Shown: piece after piece, positions 20,700 to 32,064 of the stretch
Numbering within the stretch: the stretch's first letter is position 1
Layout: every line of letters begins with the position of its first letter
Source of the DNA: an uncultured Clostridia bacterium
GTDB taxonomy: Bacteria > Bacillota > Clostridia > TANB77 > CAG-508
DNA: 63,127 bases
NCBI GenBank assembly: GCA_947630065.1
Contig: CANRGE010000007.1
Coordinates: 1 to 63,127, forward strand
Direction: 5' to 3'
Program-made: the position numbers and the translations under genes
The notes under the pieces: generated by a model
The model's database searches: none
Told to the model about the DNA's origin: nothing
The model's input: only the letters and a program-made list of their open reading frames with translations

Positions 20700-20818
20700 A
20701 CCCAAAAGGTATATATATTAATATTTAAAAGTATAAATATTAATATATATACCTTTTAATTAATATTAATTCCTATAACTTTTATTGTGATATGGGATAT
20801 TTTTACCCATATCACATA
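20700..20818. other. two large palindromes between gap and pgk
   Basis: First palindrome at 20704-20756: AAAAGGTATATATATTAATA and its complement around a few-base loop. Second at 20784-20817: TGTGATATGGG/CCCATATCACA with a 9-base loop. Neither has a clean T-run. They could stabilise or partly terminate the gap transcript so that gap is expressed more than pgk-tpiA-gpmI. Confidence 0.5.
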
Positions 20819-20845
20819 AAAGCTATAATTTATCTTAATTTAAAA

Positions 20846-21942
<1,097 letters not shown>

Positions 21943-21963
21943 GACCTGTCTTATTTTTATTAA

Positions 21964-23115
21964 TTATCCAAATAGTCCTCTTTTCTTTATTGGTGGTTGT
22001 TCATTCATTGTTTTTGCCAACTGTACTAATAATTCTCTTTGTTCTTTTGATAATCTTTTTGGTGTTTGTATTTCTACAGTAAATATAAAATCTCCTTCGT
22101 AATTTCTATTTATAGCTTTAAATCCTTTTCCTTTTATTCTAAACCTAGTTCCAGTTGAAGTTCCTTCAGGGATTTTATAAGTTTCTACTGTTCCATCTAC
22201 CATTGGTATTTTTAATTCTGCTCCTAAAGTTGCTTGAGTAAATGTTATTGGAACATCACACAATACATTATAATCTTGTCTAGTATATATATTGTGTCTT
22301 TTTATGTGTACCATTATGTATAAATCTCCTTTTTGTCCTCCTCTTTGTCCTGGTCCACCTTCTCCTCGTAATGCTACAGTTTGGTTTTCGTCTATTCCTG
22401 CTGGTATTTTTACTTTTAATTTTACAGGTTTCTTAACTGTACCTTTTCCTCTACAAGTTTGACAAGGTTCTTTTATTATTTTTCCTTCTCCATGACACAT
22501 ATCACAAGGTCTAATTACTTGACTTTGTCCTAATATTGTTGTTTGTACTTGTTTTACTTGACCTGTACCTCCACATCTTGGACAGTTTTCTACTTTACTT
22601 CCTGGTGCTGCTCCTGTTCCATTACATGTTGAGCAATTATCTTCTCTAACAATTGAAATTTCCTTTTCTACGCCAAGAAAAGCTTCTTCAAAGCTTATTT
22701 CTAAATTATAACGTAAGTCTGCTCCTTTTACTGGACCTGTATGTCTTGCAGAATTTCCTCTTCTAAATCCGCCTCCAAATATAGAGAATATATCTCCTAA
22801 ATCTCCAAAGTCAAAACCATCAAATCCATCAAAACCAGAGGTTGAATAAGAATAATAACCTCCTCCGTTTCCTCCAAATCCTTGAGGTCCATTATGTCCG
22901 AATTGGTCATACATTCTTCTTTTTTGTGGATCAGATAAATTTTCGTAAGCTTCATTTACTTCTTTAAACTTTGCTTCCGCTTCTTTTTTATTATCTGGAT
23001 TTGCATCTGGATGATATTTTTTTGCAAGCTTTCTATAAGCTTTTTTTATTTCATCTTCATTAGCGTTTTTATCTACGCCTAGAACTTCATAATAATCTCT
23101 TTTTTGCTCTGCCAT
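21964..23115 (-). CDS. dnaJ: chaperone DnaJ
   Basis: 383 residues from the ATG at 23113-23115 ([13 protein letters not shown]). A J domain with the H-P-D triad (K-K-Y-H-P-D-A-N), a Gly/Phe region (residues ~75-120), four zinc-binding C-x-x-C-x-G-x-G repeats ([32 protein letters not shown]) and a C-terminal substrate domain. It stimulates DnaK ATPase. It is last in hrcA-grpE-dnaK-dnaJ. Confidence 0.97.
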   Translation of the reverse strand: MAEQKRDYYEVLGVDKNANEDEIKKAYRKLAKKYHPDANPDNKKEAEAKFKEVNEAYENLSDPQKRRMYDQFGHNGPQGFGGNGGGYYSYSTSGFDGFDGFDFGDLGDIFSIFGGGFRRGNSARHTGPVKGADLRYNLEISFEEAFLGVEKEISIVREDNCSTCNGTGAAPGSKVENCPRCGGTGQVKQVQTTILGQSQVIRPCDMCHGEGKIIKEPCQTCRGKGTVKKPVKLKVKIPAGIDENQTVALRGEGGPGQRGGQKGDLYIMVHIKRHNIYTRQDYNVLCDVPITFTQATLGAELKIPMVDGTVETYKIPEGTSTGTRFRIKGKGFKAINRNYEGDFIFTVEIQTPKRLSKEQRELLVQLAKTMNEQPPIKKRGLFG

Positions 23116-23157
23116 TTTTAATTTCATTCCTTCCTAATGCACAATTATATAAGCATT

Positions 23158-23182
23158 GGACCGCATTAGAGTATGCGGTCCT
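23158..23182 (-). other. stem-loop between dnaK and dnaJ
   Basis: A perfect 9-bp GC-rich inverted repeat GGACCGCAT/ATGCGGTCC with a 6-base loop in the 71-base spacer, without a T-run. It could limit read-through or protect the dnaK mRNA 3' end so that more DnaK than DnaJ is made. Confidence 0.5.
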
Positions 23183-23198
23183 TCCTTTTGATGTTTGC

Positions 23199-25076
<1,878 letters not shown>

Positions 25077-25142
25077 TTATTTATTTATTTTATTTTCTAT
25101 TTTCTTTTGTAAAATTTATATATTTAAAAATTTAAAAACAAA

Positions 25143-25634
25143 TTAATTAGCTACTACTACCATAGAATGTCTTATTACTTTTCCACCAATTTTGTAGCCT
25201 TTTCTATATTCTTCTTTTACTATTTTTTCTCCTAATGTTTCATCTTCTATACTGCTAATTGCTTCGTGTTCTTCAGGATTAAAAACTTCTCCTACACTTT
25301 TTATTTCTTCTACTCCTAATGCTCTTAGTGTATCCATAAATTGTTTTTGCACCATTTCAACACCTTGTTTATATGCTTCATCTTGTGTTTTAACATTTAC
25401 TGCTTTTTCTAAATTATCTACGATTGGTAAGAATGATGTTATTATATCTGATACTAAAGAATTATACAAGTTTTCCCTTTCTTTCTGGCTTCTTTTTTTG
25501 TAATTATCAAATTCGGCCATCATTCTTTTATATCTATCATCTAATTCTTCATATTCTTTTTGTAATTTGTTTTCTTCTGTCTCTTGTTTTTCAACTTCTT
25601 GTGTACTTTCTTCTATTTTTTCTTTTTCTTCCAT
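25143..25634 (-). CDS. grpE: nucleotide exchange factor GrpE
   Basis: 163 residues from the ATG at 25632-25634; an upstream in-frame ATG lies in the GGAGGG ribosome site. It has an acidic N-terminus, a long coiled coil (residues ~15-70) with Y-K-R-M-M-A-E-F-D-N-Y-K-K-R, and the beta domain ending E-Y-R-K-G-Y-K-I-G-G-K-V-I-R-H-S-M-V-V-V. It releases ADP from DnaK. It follows hrcA by 14 bases. Confidence 0.96.
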   Translation of the reverse strand: MEEKEKIEESTQEVEKQETEENKLQKEYEELDDRYKRMMAEFDNYKKRSQKERENLYNSLVSDIITSFLPIVDNLEKAVNVKTQDEAYKQGVEMVQKQFMDTLRALGVEEIKSVGEVFNPEEHEAISSIEDETLGEKIVKEEYRKGYKIGGKVIRHSMVVVAN

Positions 25635-25648
25635 AAAACCCTCCATTT

Positions 25649-26659
25649 TTAAATATCTTTTTCTTTCATTTTCTTACTAATATATTTCATTACAGAAATA
25701 ACTTTAGAATAATCCATTCTTTTAGGTCCTATTATTCCTATTGTTCCTAAGTCTTTATTGCCTATTGAATGTTTAAAAGTTACAATGCTAAAATCTTTTA
25801 GTTGTTCATTTTCATTTTCGTCACCAATATATATATTTATATCTTTTGCAACTCCAGATTCTAATACATCTAATACTAATTCTTTTTCGTCTAAAACATT
25901 CATAAAATTTTTCGCTATTTCTAAGCTTTTAAATTCAGGTAAATTAAATGCTTTTGTTGCACCTTCTAAATATATTTTGTTTTCTTCTTCTACTACTTTA
26001 TTTATTTGTTCTATAACTGGTTTTATTACTTTAACACTATATTCTATTTCAGATAAAATGTAGTCTTCCATAGGTTTATCTATTCTGCTTAATGGTTTTC
26101 CTTTTAACTTACTATTAAATAAATTATTTAATGTTTCTACTTGGCTTTCTGTTATATCTTCATCATATTTTATTATAGTTTCTTTTACCAAACCATTTTC
26201 TGTCATAATTACAACCATAAGCATTCTAGTTCCTAATAACACAAATTTTAATTCTTGTATTATTTGGGCATCTGCTCTTGGCCCTATTGCAACTGTTGTA
26301 TAATGAGTTACTTCTGATAATGTTGTTGTTGCAATTTTGGTTAATTCTTCTATTTCATTAACCTTAGTTGATAACTTACTTTGTATATACTTTATTTCCT
26401 CTAATGTTATATCATCATCTTTCATAAGTTCATCAACATAAAATCTATACCCCTTTTCTGAAGGTACTCTTCCTGATGATGCATGTGTTTTATCTAGATA
26501 ACCTTTATCCTCTAGTTCTGCTAATTCATTTCTTACTGTTGCACTACTATAATTTAGTCCATACTTAGTTACTAATGTTGCTGAACTTACTGGCTCTGCA
26601 GTATTTATATATTCATCTATTACTGCTTGTAGGATTTCTTTTTTTCTGTCATCTAACAT
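25649..26659 (-). CDS. hrcA: heat-inducible transcription repressor HrcA
   Basis: 336 residues from the ATG at 26657-26659; a GTG slightly upstream coincides with the AGAGGTG ribosome site. The N-terminal winged helix (R-K-K-E-I-L-Q-A-V-I-D-E-Y-I, S-S-A-T-V-R-N-E-L-A-E-L-E) recognises CIRCE, and the K-T-H-A-S-S-G-R-V-P-S-E-K-G-Y-R-F-Y-V-D-E-L family signature follows. It represses its own heat-shock operon and is activated for binding by GroE. A CIRCE element lies 16 bases upstream. Confidence 0.97.
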   Translation of the reverse strand: MLDDRKKEILQAVIDEYINTAEPVSSATLVTKYGLNYSSATVRNELAELEDKGYLDKTHASSGRVPSEKGYRFYVDELMKDDDITLEEIKYIQSKLSTKVNEIEELTKIATTTLSEVTHYTTVAIGPRADAQIIQELKFVLLGTRMLMVVIMTENGLVKETIIKYDEDITESQVETLNNLFNSKLKGKPLSRIDKPMEDYILSEIEYSVKVIKPVIEQINKVVEEENKIYLEGATKAFNLPEFKSLEIAKNFMNVLDEKELVLDVLESGVAKDINIYIGDENENEQLKDFSIVTFKHSIGNKDLGTIGIIGPKRMDYSKVISVMKYISKKMKEKDI

Positions 26660-26674
26660 TTTTATCACCTCTTA

Positions 26675-26701
26675 TTAGCACTTTAGAAGTCAGACTGCTA
26701 A
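26675..26701. promoter_or_regulatory. CIRCE operator (HrcA binding site)
   Basis: TTAGCACTT, 9 bases, GACTGCTAA: a near-match to the consensus TTAGCACTC-N9-GAGTGCTAA with two arm deviations. It is just downstream of the hrcA promoter and just upstream of the start. Confidence 0.92.
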
Positions 26702-26711
26702 TTTCTTATAT

Positions 26712-26740
26712 ATATTATACCCAAAATTAGCAATTGTCAA
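26712..26740 (-). promoter_or_regulatory. promoter of the hrcA-grpE-dnaK-dnaJ operon
   Basis: TTGACA (26735-26740) with TAATAT (26712-26717) at 17 bases (or TATAAT at 15) on the minus strand. The -35 box is within the loop of the upstream terminator palindrome and CIRCE covers the start region. Confidence 0.7.
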
Positions 26741-26753
26741 TGGCAATTGCTAA
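26727..26753. terminator. bidirectional terminator between hemW and hrcA
   Basis: TTAGCAATTG/CAATTGCTAA with a 7-base loop; T-runs on both strands (eight T on the plus, four on the minus). Confidence 0.6.
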
Positions 26754-26757
26754 TTTT

Positions 26758-26795
26758 TTTTATATAATTGGAAAGTTCTACTTTCCTATTAATTA
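26758..26795. repeat. solo terminal hairpin of the dispersed repeat
   Basis: The palindrome around GGAAAGTtctACTTTCC with A/T flanks, as found at the end of full repeats, but here alone, directly after the hemW stop. Confidence 0.6.
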
Positions 26796-27926
26796 TTAAA
26801 TAAATTCTTCCCATACTATATTGGCGAAATCTAAACCTTTATTTGTTAATTTTATACTATCTGTATCTATTTCAATCATTCCTTGTTCTACTAATTTATT
26901 TAACTCATTTCTAAATTCATATAGCGGATTTTTTATAAATTTTGTCTTAAATTCTTGTATACTTACTCCTTCTATTTTTCTTAGTCCTAATATCATATAT
27001 TCTTTCATTAAATCTTCTTCATTTAATTTTTCTTCTATTTTTTTTATTTCCTCTTTATTTTTTGACTTTATATAATCTTCTAATTTAATAGTATTAGAAG
27101 TTCTAACATTATTAATAAATGAATGTGCTGCCACACCAAAACCTATATATTGTTTTTGTTTCCAACAGTTCATATTATGTTTTGAAAAATAACCTTTTTT
27201 TGCAAAATTAGATATTTCATAATGTATATAGCCTGCACCTTCTAGAATTTTCTTTGTATTCCAATACATTTTTCTTTCTGTATCGTCTTCTGGCAATGTT
27301 ATTTTTCCTTGATTATATTTTTTATATAGTCCTGTTCCTTCCTCTAAAATTAATGAGTACAATGATATATGTTCTGGTTGTAAATCAATTACTTTTTTTA
27401 CACTTTCTTCTAGTATTTCTACTGTTTGTTTTGGAAGTGCTAACATTAAGTCTATATTTACATTATTAAATCCTACTTCTCTAATTAATTTATAAGTTTC
27501 AATAAATTTTTCGTAATTATGTATTCTTCCTATTTGTCCTAATATTTCATTGTTTGTACTTTGTAAACCTATACTTATTCTATTTATTTTTACTTTTTTA
27601 TAATCTTGTAATTTTTCCTTTTCTACAGTACCTGGATTAACTTCTATTGTTATTTCTGCATCTTCTTGAATTTTAAAATTTTTATATAATTCTTCAAGTA
27701 TTTCTATTATATATTTACTATCTATTGAAGATGGTGTTCCTCCACCTATATAGATTGTATCTATTATATTTTCTTTGAATTTTTTTGCTTCTTGTCGTAT
27801 TTCTTCTAATAATGCTTGTACATAACTTTTTACCATATCATATTTTTGTTCATAAGATATAAAATCACAATAACTACACTTTTTTATACAAAATGGTATA
27901 TGTACATATATTCCTAATTTTTCCAT
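26796..27926 (-). CDS. hemW: radical SAM heme chaperone HemW
   Basis: 376 residues. The radical-SAM cluster motif C-x3-C-x2-C is C-I-K-K-C-S-Y-C near residue 14, followed by I-Y-I-G-G-G-T-P-S-S and N-P-G-T-V. The C-terminal part has the HemW-type winged region. Homologues, formerly annotated as coproporphyrinogen oxidase HemN, insert heme into respiratory proteins. It starts two bases after the whiA stop, so the two are co-transcribed. Confidence 0.92.
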   Translation of the reverse strand: MEKLGIYVHIPFCIKKCSYCDFISYEQKYDMVKSYVQALLEEIRQEAKKFKENIIDTIYIGGGTPSSIDSKYIIEILEELYKNFKIQEDAEITIEVNPGTVEKEKLQDYKKVKINRISIGLQSTNNEILGQIGRIHNYEKFIETYKLIREVGFNNVNIDLMLALPKQTVEILEESVKKVIDLQPEHISLYSLILEEGTGLYKKYNQGKITLPEDDTERKMYWNTKKILEGAGYIHYEISNFAKKGYFSKHNMNCWKQKQYIGFGVAAHSFINNVRTSNTIKLEDYIKSKNKEEIKKIEEKLNEEDLMKEYMILGLRKIEGVSIQEFKTKFIKNPLYEFRNELNKLVEQGMIEIDTDSIKLTNKGLDFANIVWEEFI

Positions 27927-27928
27927 AT

Positions 27929-28819
27929 TTATTTTTCCTTTTTAATTTCATCTGCTATTTGGCAAATTTTCTTTAATCTATGATTTACTCCAGATTTTCC
28001 TAATGGCTCATCTAATAAATTTCCTAATTGTACTAAATTTAAATCTGGATTTTCTAATCTAATTTTTGCAATTTCTTTTAAATTTTCTGGTAATTCCTCA
28101 AATTTTTTCACTTTTTTTAAATATTTTATTGCATTAATTTGTTCAACTGATGCATTAATTGTTTTATTTAAATTAGCTGTTTCGCAATTTACTAATCTAT
28201 TTACATTATTTCTAGTTTCTCTTAAAACTCTAATTTCTTCAAATGATAATACTGATTTATTTGCTCCTATTAATGCTAAAAATTTAGATATTTCTTCCGC
28301 TTCTTTTATATATAAAGATGTACTATTTTTTCTATTTAAAATTTTGGCCTGAATACCAAACTCACTTAACAATTTTACTACATATTCTGCATTTTCATAT
28401 GTACTAAATATAATTTCTAAATGATACTTATTATTAGGCTCGTTTAACGAACCTCCTCCTAAAAATGCTCCTCTAATAATTGCTCTATAATATAAATCTT
28501 TTTGTTTTATACTTATTTTTTCGTCTTTTATTATTATGTTGTTATTTTTGTAAAAAATCTCCTCAAAGTCTTGCTTATTAAATAATATTACATATACTTT
28601 TCCTTGTAATTCTATTTTGTAATTTATATTTAGATTTGTAAGTAATTTGTTTAATCTGTTTATATTATATTCGTTTTCAGTTGCATATCTAATTCTATTT
28701 CTTATTATAGTTATATTATTACTAATCATATAACCTATAAGTTCTGCTTTTACTAAGTCCTTATTTGCTAGATTATTTATTTTGCTTAATTCTTCTTTTA
28801 ATTGTGATGAAAAAGACAT
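27929..28819 (-). CDS. whiA: DNA-binding protein WhiA
   Basis: 296 residues from the ATG at 28817-28819; the GTG further upstream is part of the GAGGTG ribosome site. It has an N-terminal LAGLIDADG-homing-endonuclease-like fold (R-G-A-F-L-G-G-G-S-L-N-E-P, with catalytic acids absent as usual) and a C-terminal helix-turn-helix (L-V-Q-L-G-N-L-L-D-E-P-L-G-K-S-G-V-N-H-R). Firmicute WhiA is linked to cell division and chromosome segregation. The usual neighbours rapZ and yvcK are absent. Confidence 0.93.
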   Translation of the reverse strand: MSFSSQLKEELSKINNLANKDLVKAELIGYMISNNITIIRNRIRYATENEYNINRLNKLLTNLNINYKIELQGKVYVILFNKQDFEEIFYKNNNIIIKDEKISIKQKDLYYRAIIRGAFLGGGSLNEPNNKYHLEIIFSTYENAEYVVKLLSEFGIQAKILNRKNSTSLYIKEAEEISKFLALIGANKSVLSFEEIRVLRETRNNVNRLVNCETANLNKTINASVEQINAIKYLKKVKKFEELPENLKEIAKIRLENPDLNLVQLGNLLDEPLGKSGVNHRLKKICQIADEIKKEK

Positions 28820-28839
28820 TTTTACTTTCACCTCTTAAT

Positions 28840-29676
28840 TTATATTTTTGTACAAATTACTATTCTATCATTTCCACTTAAATCTTTTTTTGAGTATACA
28901 TTTTTATATTGGTTTGTTTTATTAATTATATCTATTACTTCTTGTTTTTGGTCAAATCCTATTTCTAAACATAAAATTCCATCTTCATTTAAATAATTGT
29001 ACGATTGATTTATAATTTTTCTATAAAATTCTAAACCGTCTTTTCCTCCATCTAATGCTATATGTGGCTCATTTTGAACATCTTTAGATAAAGTATTAAT
29101 TACCTCAGTTTTTATATATGGTGGATTTGTTACTATTATATCAAATTTTTGATTTATATTGTCAAATAAATTTGATTCAATAAAATTTGTATCTATGTTA
29201 TTTAATTTAGCATTTTTTCTAGCTACATTTAAAGCTTCTATTCTAATATCTGATTGATACATTTCACAATTTGGTAAATATTTCTTTAAAGATATCCCAA
29301 TTATTCCACTACCTGTGCATAAATCTAAAATTTTATATTTTTTATTATTATTGCATATGTTTATAATTTCTTCTACTAATACTTCTGTATCTGCCCTTGG
29401 AATTAGTACATTTTCATCAACATAGAATTTTAGTTTCATAAATTCTTGTTCTTTTGTTATATATTGCAATGGAATTCCTTTTATTAATTTTTCTATTTGT
29501 TCTTCATATTCTTTTAATTTTTCTTCTGCAACTTCTTCTTTATTTTTTGTTATTAATTGTTCTTTCCTTAAATTTAAAATTTTAGAAAGTAATATTCGAG
29601 TTTTTAAATTTGGCTCTTCTATTTCATATTCTTTTAATTTTTCTATTGAACTTTTTAAAGTCTGTTCTATATTCAT
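28840..29676 (-). CDS. prmC: peptide chain release factor N5-glutamine methyltransferase
   Basis: 278 residues. An N-terminal helical release-factor-binding domain is followed by a SAM methyltransferase domain with L-D-L-C-T-G-S-G-I-I-G near residue 115 and the catalytic V-T-N-P-P-Y-I near 183. It methylates the GGQ glutamine of RF1/RF2. prfA, its usual neighbour, is not here; whiA follows after 20 bases. Confidence 0.95.
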   Translation of the reverse strand: MNIEQTLKSSIEKLKEYEIEEPNLKTRILLSKILNLRKEQLITKNKEEVAEEKLKEYEEQIEKLIKGIPLQYITKEQEFMKLKFYVDENVLIPRADTEVLVEEIINICNNNKKYKILDLCTGSGIIGISLKKYLPNCEMYQSDIRIEALNVARKNAKLNNIDTNFIESNLFDNINQKFDIIVTNPPYIKTEVINTLSKDVQNEPHIALDGGKDGLEFYRKIINQSYNYLNEDGILCLEIGFDQKQEVIDIINKTNQYKNVYSKKDLSGNDRIVICTKI

Positions 29677-29690
29677 AGTATTTTTCCTCT

Positions 29691-29726
29691 CTTATTAATA
29701 AAGAGTAGAATTAATTCTACCCTTTA
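29691..29726. terminator. palindrome upstream of prmC / end of the preceding gene
   Basis: Inverted repeat AATAAAG-GTAGAATT/AATTCTAC-CTTTATT. It resembles the terminal hairpin of the dispersed repeat and sits at the end of copy 3. Confidence 0.5.
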
Positions 29727-29744
29727 TTAAATAATATTTAATAA

Positions 29745-29876
29745 AATAACATTGCACAGAAAATTTACTTTGTAAATTTTCGCGCCAACAAATCTTTACA
29801 CTTCTTTGAGACCTTGAATTTAGATAGCAAACTTTGAGATGTAGAGAAAAGGTCTCGTGAAGCATATTTGTTCTTT
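29745..29876 (-). repeat. dispersed structured repeat, copy 3
   Basis: Minus-orientation copy with the ACATTGCACAG, GTAAATTTTCGCG and nested AAGGTCTC stems. The TCTCGCTTCGCGAGA hairpin is altered. It abuts the stop codon of the membrane protein gene at 29877. Confidence 0.85.
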
Positions 29877-30359
29877 CTATAAATAGCATAACAAAATAAC
29901 TGTTGCTAGTAACTTAGCTCCTTTTAAATCATCACTTAAAAATTGCTCACTCGTCACACTTTCTTCCATCTGATCAACTAAATCTATTCTACAGTAATCG
30001 GCATCTGTAAATTTAAAACCAATTCTAAAATCTTTTTCTTCTTTAGCTTTTATTTCTGCTAAATCTATGTATTTAGTCCCTAATAGTACATTTCTTTCTG
30101 AAAACATATCTATTTTTAAATATTTATTTAATATTGTATTATCTGAGGTATTAACAATTTTTCCTCCTACATATCCATTTACATATGTAGCTTTTGCTTC
30201 ATCTATTTGAATATCTACTGGTCCAGATTTACTAACTTGTATGTATGAGTCCATTGAATCATATGTTGTTTTTAATGCAACATTTATCATCACATTAGAA
30301 AATATAAAAAATAGAATAAATGCAAGAAAAAATTGACCAAATACTTTCATTCTATCCAT
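29877..30359 (-). CDS. small membrane-anchored extracytoplasmic protein, unknown
   Basis: 160 residues. One N-terminal membrane helix (residues ~7-27) leads to an extracytoplasmic domain with Y-V-N-G-Y-V-G-G-K-I-V-N-T-S-D-N-T-I-L-N-K-Y-L-K-I-D-M-F-S. That pattern resembles the FxLYD-type beta-sandwich used for surface or assembly functions (an inference from spacing only). A second hydrophobic patch (A-T-V-I-L-L-C-Y-L) closes the protein and may be a product of the adjoining repeat insertion. ATG follows a clear GAGGAGG site. Confidence 0.65.
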   Translation of the reverse strand: MDRMKVFGQFFLAFILFFIFSNVMINVALKTTYDSMDSYIQVSKSGPVDIQIDEAKATYVNGYVGGKIVNTSDNTILNKYLKIDMFSERNVLLGTKYIDLAEIKAKEEKDFRIGFKFTDADYCRIDLVDQMEESVTSEQFLSDDLKGAKLLATVILLCYL

Positions 30360-30474
30360 GTACTATTCCTCCTCTTTTTCCTATAATATTATTTCATACT
30401 TCATAGTATTATACTACTTATAATCCAATTTGTAAACTTTTTATTGTTAATTTGTCATTTTTTGTTCATCTTTT

Positions 30475-30503
30475 TTGATTTTATGTTAACTTTGTGGTAA
30501 AAT
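30475..30503 (+). promoter_or_regulatory. promoter of the untyped ncRNA
   Basis: TTGATT (30475-30480), 17-base spacer, TAAAAT (30498-30503). Confidence 0.55.
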
Positions 30504-30509
30504 ATAAGT

Positions 30510-30808
30510 AGATACTATTTTTATGGTATTTCTAGGATAAAGTATTATATTTATACTTATTCTTGTTTAAGCTATATGCTTGAAAAAAAAGCCAGTTTGG
30601 TACAAATTCAAGTATATATGCTCTTGAATTTGTATATTATATATTACTAAAGAGCGCTCGTATACTCATTCTTTCTAATGATGTGTACATATATATTAGT
30701 GATAATACTGGTACACAAAAATAGTAAATTTATACTGAAAGGATGGGATTTTATGCGAAAAATCTTTTAAACCTAGATAACACAGTAGATTTTTTCTACT
30801 GTGTTTTT
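30510..30808 (+). ncRNA. structured ncRNA of unknown class (raiA-motif-like candidate)
   Basis: About 300 bases without an ORF, bounded by a sigma-A-type promoter and a strong terminator (30779-30808). Several helices can be drawn: AAGTAT/ATACTT (~30541-30560), AAGC/GCTT (~30569-30583), an 11-bp ACAAATTCAAG/CTTGAATTTGT stem (~30602-30633) and GATTTT/AAAATC (~30747-30764). The segment GAGCGCTCGTATACTCA near 30651 is more GC-rich than its surroundings. Its size, Clostridia host and multi-stem shape would fit the raiA motif, but I cannot confirm the class. Tight promoter-terminator framing argues for a free-standing RNA rather than a leader of the gene at 30961. Confidence 0.5.
30779..30808 (+). 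terminator. terminator of the ncRNA
   Basis: ACACAGTAGA, T-rich loop, CTACTGTGT, then a T-run. Confidence 0.8.
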
Positions 30809-30877
30809 ATATAATAGGAAAGTTCTACTTTCCTATTACAAAACAAATCTCGCCTTGCGAGATTTGTTCTGTAATAA
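30804..30877. repeat. dispersed repeat, internally deleted copy
   Basis: Contains only the two end structures of the family: the GGAAAGTtctACTTTCC palindrome and the ACAAATCTCGCCTTGCGAGA hairpin. The ~110-base middle is missing. Confidence 0.75.
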
Positions 30878-30960
30878 TATTGTAATATACTTTTAAAATA
30901 TTTGTATAACTCGTTTGCATTTTATATGATATTATATAATATAAAATGGAGATGATTATT

Positions 30961-31983
30961 TTGAAAAAGAATGAAGTAAAATTCATATGTATATTAATAG
31001 TATTTACTATATTATTTTATATATTTTCTTCTTATTTTAGAGTTAATATTTACGACTTTTCTACAAAAATTCAAACATTTTTCAGTTCTAGAAATGGTCA
31101 AATAGATATTAATTCTAATTTACAATCTAATGAAATGTTACTTGGTTTATATGATGTAACTGGAGAAGGTATTGTTATTGATATAAATGATGGAAAAGAT
31201 TTAATTCATCAAGAAGATGTTATTATAATGCTTGATGAACTAAAAAATGCTGGTGCTGAAGCTATATGTGTTAATAATATACGAATTACTTCAAAATCTT
31301 ATTTATATTGTGATGGAAGTGTTATTTTATTAGACGGAGTTAAAATAGGAAATCCGTTTTGTATAAAAGCAATTGGAAACTCAGAAGTTTTATATGGCGC
31401 TATATGTAGAAATAAAGGGTATATAAATACTTTAAGAGATGATGGAATTTCAATTGATGTTAATACTAATGAAAATATTACTATGTCAAAAACAAATTTA
31501 GAAATTATAAAAGATTATGATAAATATTCTACTTTAGATAAATACATTTTATCTAATAAATATGTTGGAAAATCTAATTTTTATGGTTCTGGCTTAAATA
31601 TTGTTATAGAGCCTCCTAAAGATTCAGATTTAACCGCTGTTACCTTGTTACAACTTATAAATGACTTAAATTCTGCTGGTGCAAATGCTATCAATATAAA
31701 TAATCAAAGAATTGTTTGTATGAGTGATATTATGGATATAAATTCTGAATATGTTTTAGTTAATAGTATTCCAATTTCCGCTCCTTATACTGTAAATGTT
31801 ATAGGAAATACTTCAAAATTATTAGAAGGACTATCTTTAGAAAATTCAACTATATCAAAATTATATAATCGTAACTATAATATTGAAATTAACTCTTGCA
31901 ATTTTATTAATTTGCAAAAATACTCTAAAGGCAGAGCTCAAGATAAATTAATTTATAATTATATGAATATTCCTGAAATTTAA
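30961..31983 (+). CDS. membrane-anchored protein with two DUF881-like domains
   Basis: 340 residues from a TTG at 30961, chosen because GGAGATG lies 7 bases upstream; an ATG at 30946 overlaps that site. One membrane helix (residues ~8-26), then two copies of a DUF881-type unit. The first (~45-150) has L-L-G-L-Y-D-V-T-G-E-G-I-V-I-D-I-N-D and E-L-K-N-A-G-A-E-A-I-C-V-N-N-I-R-I. The second (~215-320) has D-L-N-S-A-G-A-N-A-I-N-I-N-N-Q-R-I and I-S-A-P-Y-T-V-N-V-I-G. DUF881 proteins usually carry one such unit and lie in divisome-linked gene sets; their function is poorly known. Plus-strand gene in a mostly minus-strand region. Confidence 0.8.
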   Translation: MKKNEVKFICILIVFTILFYIFSSYFRVNIYDFSTKIQTFFSSRNGQIDINSNLQSNEMLLGLYDVTGEGIVIDINDGKDLIHQEDVIIMLDELKNAGAEAICVNNIRITSKSYLYCDGSVILLDGVKIGNPFCIKAIGNSEVLYGAICRNKGYINTLRDDGISIDVNTNENITMSKTNLEIIKDYDKYSTLDKYILSNKYVGKSNFYGSGLNIVIEPPKDSDLTAVTLLQLINDLNSAGANAININNQRIVCMSDIMDINSEYVLVNSIPISAPYTVNVIGNTSKLLEGLSLENSTISKLYNRNYNIEINSCNFINLQKYSKGRAQDKLIYNYMNIPEI

Positions 31984-32009
31984 CTTTTTAAAATAGTCTC
32001 TATAGCTTA

Positions 32010-32058
32010 AACTAACAAATAAGATTCGTGAATATATCACGAATCTTATTTGTTAGTT
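32010..32058. terminator. bidirectional terminator between the DUF881 gene and gene F
   Basis: A 22-bp perfect inverted repeat with a 5-base loop (first arm begins AACTAACAAATAAG) between convergent genes. Confidence 0.85.
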
Positions 32059-32064
32059 TATTTT

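Noticed and set aside
29695..29889. 64-residue minus-strand ORF
   Set aside because: It is made almost entirely of the dispersed repeat; the same peptide appears wherever that repeat is present, and there is no ribosome site.
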